From: Clostridium uliginosum
GTDB lineage: Bacteria; Bacillota; Clostridia; Clostridiales; Clostridiaceae
Length of the DNA stretch: 64,000 bases
Assembly (NCBI RefSeq): GCF_900112485.1
Contig: NZ_FOMG01000004.1
Span: forward strand, 145,236-209,235
Direction of reading: 5' to 3'
The notes beneath the pieces are model-generated. The model saw only the letters and a program-made list of their open reading frames with translations. It searched no databases and was not told where the DNA came from. This document shows positions 1-8,600 of the stretch, piece by piece (position 1 is the stretch's first letter; each line of letters opens with the position of its first letter). A program made the position numbers and the translations under genes.

Positions 1-502
1 ATCCGGCTCCAACTATTGCAATTTTTTTATCATATTTTTCTTTAAAAACAGCTGGTTTTTTTTCAGCATTTTCCATTACATATCTTTTAAGTGCTCTAAT
101 AGCAATTGGCTTGTCTATCAATGTTCCTCGTTTACATGATTCTTCACAAGGATGACTACATATGCTTCCACAAATACTTGCTAATGGATTTAATTCATTT
201 ATTAATTCATAAGCACCTTGAATATCACCTTCTGAAATTAAATTTACATATCCTTCTGGAACAATTTCAAGTGGACAACCGATACTACAGGCAACTTGTT
301 CTGCATAATCATGAGATTCAAGATGAAACTTAATGTTAGAACATGCATCTACACAATCAGGACATAGTCTACATATTAACCTTTGCATTTCATTTATTGA
401 GTCAGTTGGGCAACTTCGTCTACATTTACCACAATTAATACACAATTTTGGGTCAATATAAGCAGAAGCTTTTTTATCAATGTTAAATGGTAATTTGGTC
501 AT
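1..502 (-). CDS. Ferredoxin-fused NAD(P)/FAD oxidoreductase, GltD-like (N-terminal part; runs off the left edge)
   Basis: The 167 visible residues begin with a bacterial ferredoxin pair of 4Fe-4S motifs (C21-x2-C24-x2-C27-x3-C31 and C44-x2-C47-x2-C50-x3-C54). A second cysteine group follows (C72, C76, C111, C115, C119, C123), as in the iron-sulfur domain that precedes the flavin part of glutamate synthase small subunits. The window ends inside the first dinucleotide-binding glycine motif (IAIVGAG). Family knowledge says such proteins pass electrons between NAD(P)H, FAD and iron-sulfur clusters; the physiological substrate cannot be read here. An AAGGGGG ribosome site lies 7 bases before the ATG. 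The gene follows the 83-residue gene by 20 bases and is probably co-transcribed with it. It could equally be called a dihydropyrimidine dehydrogenase-like subunit. Confidence 0.85.
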   Translation of the reverse strand, partial: MTKLPFNIDKKASAYIDPKLCINCGKCRRSCPTDSINEMQRLICRLCPDCVDACSNIKFHLESHDYAEQVACSIGCPLEIVPEGYVNLISEGDIQGAYELINELNPLASICGSICSHPCEESCKRGTLIDKPIAIRALKRYVMENAEKKPAVFKEKYDKKIAIVGAG

Positions 503-522
503 TTTAAATACCCCCTTATTTC

Positions 523-774
523 TTAAGCTTTTTGTTGCTTTAATGATTGTAGTAATGCGTTGTACTGATCTGATGGTAATACATCTTTAAGCATTCCTAG
601 TGCAATTTGATTGTTTACAGTTGTAATGTTGTGACCTTTTAACCATTGTTCACATAAACGCATATAACCATATTTAAGAAGATCAGGCATTTTCATTAAA
701 ACTCCACCATAAATCATCTTACTAAATTCTTCCCATTTGATTTCTTCCTCTAGATATTTTTGTTCTGGATACAT
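523..774 (-). CDS. Small uncharacterised protein upstream of the flavoprotein
   Basis: An 83-residue acidic/aromatic-rich soluble protein that I do not recognise. I start it at the ATG at 774 (MYPEQKYLEE) because an AGGGGGAG ribosome site sits 7 bases upstream; an in-frame ATG at 798 would put that site inside the coding region. It has no signal peptide, membrane segment or cysteine motif. It ends 20 bases before the ferredoxin-fused oxidoreductase and shares its strand, so it is likely the first gene of a two-gene operon and may be a partner or accessory of that enzyme. That role is inference from position only. Confidence 0.65.
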   Translation of the reverse strand: MYPEQKYLEEEIKWEEFSKMIYGGVLMKMPDLLKYGYMRLCEQWLKGHNITTVNNQIALGMLKDVLPSDQYNALLQSLKQQKA

Positions 775-1103
775 ATAATCTCCCCCTAACATTTTCAAAT
801 CTTTATGGATATTTATTTGTTATTTTTTTAACTACATACTTTTAGCTTAATATTCAATTTAATCATTGTCAAATTTTAACAATCATTGATTTTACTAAGG
901 GTTGACGTATCAATTTCAAATATTGTTTACACATATAATAATGAAATCAAACTATTTTAAGATATAGTTTTGTTGAAGTACTTAAAAACATCTTAAATAT
1001 TCGGATAATTAAGTGTAAACAACTCTTGAATATAAAATTTTGTAATTTAAATACATTTCAGAAGTAAAGTCGCCTACTTCTCTAAATTGGTGATAAGTAT
1101 TAC
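775..1103. other. Intergenic stretch with two inverted repeats
   Basis: No coding region is seen. Besides the candidate promoter it holds a 10-base inverted repeat whose arms lie 80 bases apart (TTGTTTACAC at 923-932, GTGTAAACAA at 1013-1022) and a small hairpin AGAAGTA/TACTTCT at 1060-1081. The function of both is unknown; paired regulator sites upstream of the flavoprotein operon are one possibility. Confidence 0.4.
844..872 (-). promoter_or_regulatory. Candidate promoter for the 83-residue gene and the flavoprotein
   Basis: On the minus strand a perfect -35 box TTGACA (867-872) is followed after 17 bases by TAAGCT (844-849), which matches the -10 consensus only partly. It lies about 70 bases before the start at 774. 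The -35 and the spacing are good; the weak -10 keeps this tentative. Confidence 0.35.
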
Positions 1104-1143
1104 AAAAAAAAACTTCAGTAAGGGGCTAAACTCCTTCTGAAGT
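1104..1143 (-). terminator. Rho-independent terminator of the amine oxidase operon
   Basis: Stem ACTTCAG/CTGAAGT (1112-1118 with 1137-1143), extended by an inner AAGG/CCTT pair, is followed on the minus strand by eight T. It lies 30 bases after the amine oxidase stop. Confidence 0.85.
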
Positions 1144-1172
1144 CGTTAATATTACAGCACTTAAGGTGGTGA

Positions 1173-2432
1173 TTAAAAAAATCTATCAACTAAGTCCTTA
1201 GCATATATTACGCAACTTTCTATATTAGAAAAATTCATTATCTCTCCGCTATAGTATATATTGTTTTTTCCTTGAAGTGCTTCTAATTTATCATAAAAAC
1301 CTTCACTTAAAGTTTTTGCATCAACATGAGGGAAATGATCCCAACTAGACATCATATACAGACTAATATTTTTGCCACCCAGTTTTCTTAAATCATCTTC
1401 CACAATTTTTTTTGCTTCTCTATCGTCTATTCCATCTTTAGCATAACTGTAAACAGTAACTATATCGGCATTACATGTATCAAGCCATCTATAATACCAT
1501 ATGGTGATGTGACCGTTTCTGTCTTTTTTCAAGTTATCAGGGATATAACCACAAACCTTTGGAATTCCATTAACTTTATAGGCGTAAACTCTAAATTTTT
1601 CATATATTATTTTATTAAATAATTCTTTTTCTTCATTATAATTACTTACTAATTCTCCAAATTTTTTTAAAGATATTGTACATATAACTTTATCAAAAAT
1701 ATACTCTTCTTGATTTGTTTTAACAATAACCTTGTCATTTTCTAAAGGAGTAACACTTTCAACAGTTTGTGTTAATCTAACGTCATCAATAGTATCTGAA
1801 ATTCTATAAATTAATTCTTGTATGCCTTCTGGACAAGTAATAATATGTGGTATTTCAATAAAAGACATAAGATTTTCGTAATTTAGAAGTTTTAAAACAT
1901 ATGCAGTGGCAACTTCTTCAATATCACCAAATCCAAAGGTCGTAAAACAATGAGAATATATTTTTTTTACCACTGTTAAGTCATTATTTTTACACCACTG
2001 ACCAAAGGGCATACATAACTCCTTAGGTAAGTTTTTATATCCAGGTGCTTTTAAAAATTCATATTGTTTAAGCGTAGTTGATAATTTTTTAAACTGTTTG
2101 ATAAAATCATATAACTGTTTTTTGGGAAGCTGTTGCACCTTTTTACCCTCTGCATTATAAAAACCTCTTGTAAGAAGTGGACATTTCTTTGATACACCAA
2201 ACTTATCCATTAATTCATTAATATTAGAATACGAAGGTAATGCCATAAGTGCTCCCATCTCATAGGTTAGCCCTTTATATCTTATACTATTGCACTTCCC
2301 ACCTATTCTATCGCTTTGCTCTAATAAAGTAATATTTTTATATCCATTTTCTTTAAGGTAATGTGAAATAAAAACGCCTGATATTCCACCACCAATTACA
2401 CAAATATTATTATTAGTATTAATAGAATTCAT
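1173..2432 (-). CDS. Flavin-dependent amine oxidase / protoporphyrinogen oxidase-like protein
   Basis: A 419-residue FAD enzyme of the amine oxidase family. The N-terminus carries the dinucleotide-binding motif GGGISG (14-19), the acidic ribose-binding residue E39 and the DRIGG element at 41-45 typical of this family; the C-terminal end (YYSGEIMNFSNIES) resembles the second FAD-contact region. No signal peptide is seen, so it is probably cytoplasmic. The substrate cannot be predicted; related enzymes oxidise amines, carotenoid or porphyrin-like substrates, or act in secondary metabolism. I place the start at 2432 (MNSINT) because AGGTGA lies 7 bases upstream; an ATG at 2435 is an alternative, and a longer start at 2468 would overlap the upstream gene. 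It begins about 11 bases after the stop of the integrase-like gene, so the two are almost certainly translated from one message. Confidence 0.85.
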   Translation of the reverse strand: MNSINTNNNICVIGGGISGVFISHYLKENGYKNITLLEQSDRIGGKCNSIRYKGLTYEMGALMALPSYSNINELMDKFGVSKKCPLLTRGFYNAEGKKVQQLPKKQLYDFIKQFKKLSTTLKQYEFLKAPGYKNLPKELCMPFGQWCKNNDLTVVKKIYSHCFTTFGFGDIEEVATAYVLKLLNYENLMSFIEIPHIITCPEGIQELIYRISDTIDDVRLTQTVESVTPLENDKVIVKTNQEEYIFDKVICTISLKKFGELVSNYNEEKELFNKIIYEKFRVYAYKVNGIPKVCGYIPDNLKKDRNGHITIWYYRWLDTCNADIVTVYSYAKDGIDDREAKKIVEDDLRKLGGKNISLYMMSSWDHFPHVDAKTLSEGFYDKLEALQGKNNIYYSGEIMNFSNIESCVIYAKDLVDRFF

Positions 2433-2443
2433 CATAAAATCAC

Positions 2444-3472
2444 CTACTCTAATCTCGTATATATCCAAAGTGGTAAGGTTTCATCATCTCCTATATAGTC
2501 TAATACAAGCTTTGCTGGAATGTTTCCTTTATGCATTCCTGTTGTTATTAACCTATTAAAATTATAATGTTTAAGGTAACTTTCTAGACATTTCTCAATA
2601 TCAGCAAAAGAATATGCCTCATTTGATACTTTTATTGATTTATAAAACTCATCTGCTATAACTGTTAAAAATTCTTCCATAGGCATAAATACTGATTTAT
2701 TACTTATGGGAAAAGTCCAATGTTTAATATCATTTTGATTTAAAAATTTATCGTATTTGTGCATTCCATTTTTCCAATTAGTAGTAAATTCTGTTCCGTT
2801 GTTTGTAACAATATTCTTCATAGGTAAATTCAAGGTTTTTGAGAGTGGCATAATTTTTGTTTCAATAAAATCTATTGCATTAATTGAATTTTTAGAATTA
2901 TATAATTTTACTAAGCCCCATTTTGAATATACATCACATATAGTATATTGATATACTTCACCTAGATTTTTAAATTTACCTAAATAAGAAATGTTTTGTA
3001 TTAGAAGATATCCAGGATATGCATTATTCTTATTAATTAAGTTGTAATCTAATTGCTTATTTTGTTTTTTAGAAGCTTTTTTTATGTTTTTATCTTTAGA
3101 ATATAACTCACGGTCTGCTCTTTTATTTAGAGCATTTCGCTTTAAAACATTATAAATTCCAGTCTCTCCAACATCATATCCATTAGCTTTTAATTCATAA
3201 TATATTCGTTTAGGTCCATCCTCGGGATATTTATTAACATGATTTAATATTGCATTTTCCGTATCTTTATTAACTTTATTAGGCATATTAGGTTTTTTAT
3301 TAACCTTGTTAGCTAAACCGTCCATACCGTAAGTTTTATATTTATTATACCACCTATAATAAATAGTTCTTGAGATTCCAAAAAGCTGACAAGTTTTTGA
3401 TACATTATTGGTTCTCAATGCATATTTAATAATGTTATATTTGTTTTTTGGATTTAAACCTTCAACATCCAT
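2444..3472 (-). CDS. Integrase-like (IS481/rve fold) protein with altered DDE residues
   Basis: A 342-residue protein with an N-terminal helix-turn-helix (about residues 10-60, FGISRTIYYRWYNKY) and an rve integrase-like domain (about 150-320). Aligned by eye with IS481/IS3-type transposases, the first catalytic Asp is N160 (LLIQNISYL), the second is N224 (VTNNGTEF in place of TDNG), and only the Glu (E266) is retained; the usual HRT stretch after the Glu is also lost. So it probably cannot catalyse strand transfer, but the frame is intact over its full length, with a good AGGGGA ribosome site. No terminal inverted repeats were seen around it. Its stop is 11 bases from the amine oxidase start. 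It may be a domesticated DNA-binding protein or a dying IS remnant; the intact frame favours the first. Confidence 0.75.
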   Translation of the reverse strand: MDVEGLNPKNKYNIIKYALRTNNVSKTCQLFGISRTIYYRWYNKYKTYGMDGLANKVNKKPNMPNKVNKDTENAILNHVNKYPEDGPKRIYYELKANGYDVGETGIYNVLKRNALNKRADRELYSKDKNIKKASKKQNKQLDYNLINKNNAYPGYLLIQNISYLGKFKNLGEVYQYTICDVYSKWGLVKLYNSKNSINAIDFIETKIMPLSKTLNLPMKNIVTNNGTEFTTNWKNGMHKYDKFLNQNDIKHWTFPISNKSVFMPMEEFLTVIADEFYKSIKVSNEAYSFADIEKCLESYLKHYNFNRLITTGMHKGNIPAKLVLDYIGDDETLPLWIYTRLE

Positions 3473-3575
3473 ATGGCAGTCCCCTTTAATTTATGTAATT
3501 ATATTCATATTATAACATATTATGTATTATGATTATATAACAAATAAACGCTTAAGGATTTTTCCCTAGTTATTA

Positions 3576-4505
3576 TTATTTTTCTTTACATTTTTTTAAG
3601 AATGCTTCTTCATTTAAAAACTTTATCTTTTGGCCTTTTTTCTTTAAATCTACCGCTTTATTAAGCTTATTACTCATTTCTTCTCTATGTAAATCTTTTA
3701 TGTCTTTTGTATTAGTTACTATACATGTTGTTTTCTTGGTTACAGAACTTCCTACAGTTCCACTAAGTTTTCTAACTAATCTTATTGCTTCATCTCTCGT
3801 CATAGAAGCTAAACCACCTGTAAATACAACAACTTCATCTTCAAATGCAGTAAAATTAAAGCTTTCCATTACTTTTTCATTTTGTCTTGAAGGTTGTCTA
3901 TTAGATTTTTCAAAAACTCTTCCTTTTAATCTAGATGGGTTGTACCCATTTTCATTTACACTGCCTAAAGTTACTCCAACTAATTTTGATATTTCATTAA
4001 TATCCTTTGAGTTTAATTCTTCACATATGTTAAGTAAAATATTACCACATGCTATTGCATCTGCCAACGCATCATGATGCTTAAACTGATATCCTAAAAA
4101 ATTATTTACTGTATTCAGCCTTGCATTGTCAAGGTTACTATAAAAATTTCTAGAAAGCTTCATTGTACATATATACTGAAAACTTGGCATTTCTATCTTA
4201 TAAAGTTCCAATGTGTTTCTTAGCACAGATATATCAAAAGAAGCATTATGAGCTATTACTAAATTATTATTAAAATAATGTTTAATTTTTTCCCACACTT
4301 TATCAAACTCTAATTCATTCTGAACCATACGAGGCCTTATTCCATGAATTCCAATATTTATTGGCATAAATCTCATTTCCTTAGGCTTTATTAAGTGATG
4401 TACTTTTTCTATAATCTCGCCATTTTTTACAACAACAATTCCTATAGAACATGGACTATTTCTTTTTTCATTGGCAGTTTCAAAATCTATAGCTACAAAA
4501 TTCAT
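3576..4505 (-). CDS. DnaQ-family 3'-5' exonuclease with C-terminal BRCT domain
   Basis: A 309-residue protein. Residues 1-165 form a DEDDh exonuclease domain like the polymerase III epsilon subunit: D7 and E9 (IDFET), D91 (HNASFD), H144 and D149 (HHDALAD). Residues about 215-305 form a BRCT domain (VVFTGGLASMTRDEA, then a KKTTCIV strand). Exonuclease-BRCT proteins of this type occur in Firmicutes and are thought to act in DNA repair or proofreading, with BRCT binding nicked ends or partners; that role is family knowledge, not visible here. Start ATG 4505 has TAGGAG 9 bases upstream. It stands alone between the integrase-like gene and the replisome-organizer gene. Confidence 0.9.
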   Translation of the reverse strand: MNFVAIDFETANEKRNSPCSIGIVVVKNGEIIEKVHHLIKPKEMRFMPINIGIHGIRPRMVQNELEFDKVWEKIKHYFNNNLVIAHNASFDISVLRNTLELYKIEMPSFQYICTMKLSRNFYSNLDNARLNTVNNFLGYQFKHHDALADAIACGNILLNICEELNSKDINEISKLVGVTLGSVNENGYNPSRLKGRVFEKSNRQPSRQNEKVMESFNFTAFEDEVVVFTGGLASMTRDEAIRLVRKLSGTVGSSVTKKTTCIVTNTKDIKDLHREEMSNKLNKAVDLKKKGQKIKFLNEEAFLKKCKEK

Positions 4506-4642
4506 TCATTTTCTCCTACATTTTTTAGTTATAATAAATTATTATACACAATTATTAAGTAAAGTTGAAAGTTATTTATGGTGACTTCAAAAAATTCCAT
4601 TTATTTTGATATCTTATAAATTTCTTAAAAAATGGCTCTGTT

Positions 4643-5467
4643 TTAAAAAATAAATGATTTAATCAATGTATCACCTTCAAGTTTTGGTTGATCACGCCAC
4701 TCACAAACATCTATCATACATTCTTCATCATCTATTTTAATAATATCATTATTATACTTTTCCTTTTTCTTACCATTCTTACTTTTTCTTTTATTTATCT
4801 TCATATCTAACAGCAAGTTACTATCTAAATTTATATTATTATCCAATTTTTCTTTATCATATATATTCTTATTATTTAAAGAATTATTTTCACTTTGATT
4901 CTTTTTAAGTTCTATAATTTTTATTTCATTATCTAACTTTTCTTCACATTTAACCTCTTTTGCCTTAATATTTACATTAATTTTATTATGTTTTGTGCAA
5001 TTATTCTTTAAATTATTTTCATTATTATCTTTAGATTCTTTTTCATTTTTTTCAAAATTTTGATTTTCTAACTCTTCATTTACTATACTTTCTTTATTAT
5101 TAACCTCTACCTTATTACCTACATTTTCTGTTTTTTCTTTAACCTTAATATTTTGATGCTTTGTAAAATTTCTTACTTTATAAACATTATCTTCAGTAAA
5201 TTCAACCATTTCTAAATCTTTTAATACATTTAAAGCTAATTCAACCTTTTCAACACTTCTATTGAATTCTATTGATAAAGTTTCTGCTGTATATGGAATA
5301 TTTTTTGACATATATAAATCGCCTTCTAAATTAACCTTTCCAGCTAAAGTTACAATTCTAGTCCAAATATAATGAATAAGATCTCTTTCATCCATAGTGT
5401 CTATTATCTTAAACTTAGTATCCTCATACATATCAACTCTCAATTTAACATATTTTCTTTCTCTCAT
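4643..5467 (-). CDS. Phage-type replisome organizer N-terminal domain protein
   Basis: A 274-residue protein whose first ~110 residues (MRERKYVKLRVDMYEDTK onward) look like the N-terminal DnaD-like winged-helix domain of phage replisome organizers (TIGR01714 type). The rest is a long Lys/Asn/Glu-rich low-complexity stretch ending in a short folded-looking tail; a classical C-terminal DnaD domain is not evident. I start at ATG 5467 because AGGGGAG lies about 10 bases upstream; a GTG at 5476 is too close to that site. Phage relatives load helicase at origins. No other phage gene is near, so this is probably a chromosomal relative or a relic that still has an open frame. Confidence 0.7.
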   Translation of the reverse strand: MRERKYVKLRVDMYEDTKFKIIDTMDERDLIHYIWTRIVTLAGKVNLEGDLYMSKNIPYTAETLSIEFNRSVEKVELALNVLKDLEMVEFTEDNVYKVRNFTKHQNIKVKEKTENVGNKVEVNNKESIVNEELENQNFEKNEKESKDNNENNLKNNCTKHNKINVNIKAKEVKCEEKLDNEIKIIELKKNQSENNSLNNKNIYDKEKLDNNINLDSNLLLDMKINKRKSKNGKKKEKYNNDIIKIDDEECMIDVCEWRDQPKLEGDTLIKSFIF

Positions 5468-5616
5468 ACTTAACACTCTCCCCTTAATATATACTTCACA
5501 GATATTTATGTAATTTTCTTACCTCTAATTAATATATATGCTTTAGGAATTAGTTTTTCATTAAAATTTATAATTTTTTTATTTATTTTAAAAATATTAC
5601 TTGGAATTGCACATAA

Positions 5617-5649
5617 GAAAACATCAATACCTTTGTTTAGTATTGATGT
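5617..5649 (-). terminator. Terminator of the Wadjet operon
   Basis: A perfect 10-base stem ACATCAATAC (5621-5630) with GTATTGATGT (5640-5649) lies 41 bases after the jetC stop, with a short T-run (TTTTC) on the minus strand. Confidence 0.7.
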
Positions 5650-5689
5650 TTCATTGTAAAGTATATATATTTACTATTATAATATAAAA

Positions 5690-8600
5690 TTAAAATAATC
5701 TTATTTGTTCTTCTTCAATCTTAAGTCTTGATGATATCATAATTTCTTTTTCTTCTTCACCTTTGGCATGTTCACTTCTTAAATATTTAATTCCAGTTTT
5801 TATTTTTGATTGTACAAGATTAAGTACATATATATTATCAAACCTATTATATATAGAATCTCCTCCAAGTCCTGTTAAACATATAAGTTGGGTATTACTT
5901 TTCTTTGCAATATCTATAAGTGGTTTTAAAAGATGAGCAGAACTTGTTTGAGCAAATGGATTATCCATTATTAAAACTTTTCCTTCTTCTTTTCTATTAA
6001 ACATGTCACTTTCATCTTTTCTCATATAAGATAATAAACTAGATAAGATTACAAAGGCTGAAAGGAATCCTTCTCCCCCTGAATTTGTTGATACTTCATT
6101 CCAGCTTATTTGTCTTTGCTTATCTTCTTCTATTTTGTAAAGCTTAATATTTATAGAGCTTATAGATACAACTTCGTCATAAAGTTTAGTTATATTTACT
6201 TTATTGCCTATTATTTCTTCTATGTTTTCATTTTTTTCTAATGTTAATATACATTGATTTCTTAGCTGCTCAACATAATCTTTTAATCTCATCTTATAAA
6301 TTTCTTTGTTTTCTTCCCATTCTGATACACTTATATTAAGCATTTTCACTCTTTTATTGTCAATTGTTATAGTTGAATTATTATCAATTTTAGCTATATT
6401 TTCATGTATATCACTTATATATTCTAATAAACTTTCTAATATATTATCTTCTTCTTTTTCTATTAATTCTAAATCATAACCTATCTTTTCCATAAGCTTG
6501 TTATATGAATCTTCTAGCATTATTAATTGTTCTAGAAGCTCCTTAGGTTTAGATACAAGTGTTATAAGAGTATCTATTGGCTCTTTAAAGAAACTTTCTT
6601 CTTTAAATTCTTCTTTACCTGCAATAGTAAACATTATTCTGCCAAGTGCATTTTCTTTACTTCCTTCATCTTTCCTAAGGTTGTTTAAATCTCTTTTTAG
6701 TTTTCCTATAGTTTCATCTAAATTATTAAATTCTATTTTTACCTCTATTTCATCTTTAACTTTTAAATTATTATATTCACTTAAATTGCTTAGGCTGTTA
6801 GTTATCTTACTATTTAATTTTGTTAATTCTTCTTTTTCTTTTAAATTATCTTCAATTTTTATGTTTAATTTAGCTTCTTTCTCTTTATAATTCTTTTCAA
6901 ATATTAAATTTTTATCCTTAGGTATGTCTTTGTTAAAGTCTTTTTTAAGCTTTTCATAATATCTGTTTAAATCATTATTTGTAACCTTTAAATCTGATTT
7001 TATTTCTCCTAATGAATCTTTCATGTTACTTAAGTTTTTTTCTTCTTTTGATAAATTTTCTTCTGTTTCACTTTCTTTATGCCTATCATAAGTTACAGTT
7101 GTGTATTCTTTTTCTTCTAGTTGATATTGGTTTACTTTGTAATTAAGATCCTCTTCAATTTCATTAAATTTTCCAGTCGAGATTTTTATTTTATTATTTA
7201 ATTCCTCTTCTGAACTTTCTATATTTTTTCTTAAGACTTTGTACTCTGAAATCAAATCTTCTTTATCCTTTTGTATTAAAGAACCAGATTTATAAATTTC
7301 AAATTCTATTAAGTCTTCAGAAATCCTACTATTTTCATTTGTATAATATCTAATGCTTTCTTCGCATTCATTTAATTCGCTTTCAATATCCTTGTTTCTC
7401 TTATCCTCTTCTTCAATGGAATTCTTAGTTAACTTTATTCTTTCTTCTAATTTTTCAAGGCTACTTTTATTTTTCTTATATTTATCATACTCAAATTTTA
7501 AATTTAAGAAATCTTCTTCTTTTTTTATATTCTTTTCTATTTTCTTATCTAAATTTATAATTTCATTTTGAGTATTTTCTAAAGTTTCTTCTATTATATG
7601 AATATCTTTTTCTAACTTTATTTCTAAAGCTCTTAAATCTTCACTTTTCTTATTTAAGCCTTCAATTTCACTTTTTAGACCTTCATAAGATTCAAATGTT
7701 AAAGATGAATTTTGAATAAAGTTTTTCTTTTGTAAATAAAATTCTATATCCTCTTCTTTAGATTTAATCTCATTTATTACCTTGCTTAATTCTAATCTTT
7801 TTTCATTTATTAACTTTAATAATTCTTTTTCATTTAAAAGTTTATTGTTAAATGAGATAAGAAATTTCAGTTTTTTTAAGTTTAAAAGACCTTCATTTGT
7901 TTCACACAGTTTTTCTCCTAAATCTTCTCTCTTAATTATAGAAATTGGACTAGAAGTGAACACATCTAAAGATTCCTTTTCTAAAATCTCTATTTCTCTA
8001 GAATCCATTATTATTGAATATGGTATGAAAGGGTTATTTTCTATAAATTTCTCATTTTCTTTTACAGAATAACCATTTTTCTTAATCCATTCCATACCAT
8101 AAACTATATTAATATCTTTCCTTTTAAGACATTCTTCAACTTCCTTTGGTAATTCTAATACCTTCCCTGTTTCAAGTTTTTCTAATTCAGAAGTTGTTTT
8201 ATCACTTATTCTTCTTAGTCTTATCTCGTCTTGCTTTATCAAATTTATTTTTCTTTCAAACACTTCAATAATCTTGCTAGATTCAAAAAGTTTATCTTCT
8301 TCAAAATCAATGTATTTAATCACTTGAGTTCGTGTTTCTATTTCTTTATTAAACTTCTCTAAATCTGAATTCATATTTTCTAAATCATATTTTGTAATGC
8401 TTATTTCTTTAGAATTATTGGCTTTTTCTCTTTCTTTGCTCTTTAGCTCTTCTTTGCTCTTTAACAAGAGTTCTGCATTATTTTTTCTTTCTTTATCTAA
8501 ATTGAAACTTTCTTCTTTTATATCCTTATCTAATTTAATTAACTTCTCTTCATCTAAAAAGCCTGAAATATTTCTAAATATATTTTCATCATATTCTTTA

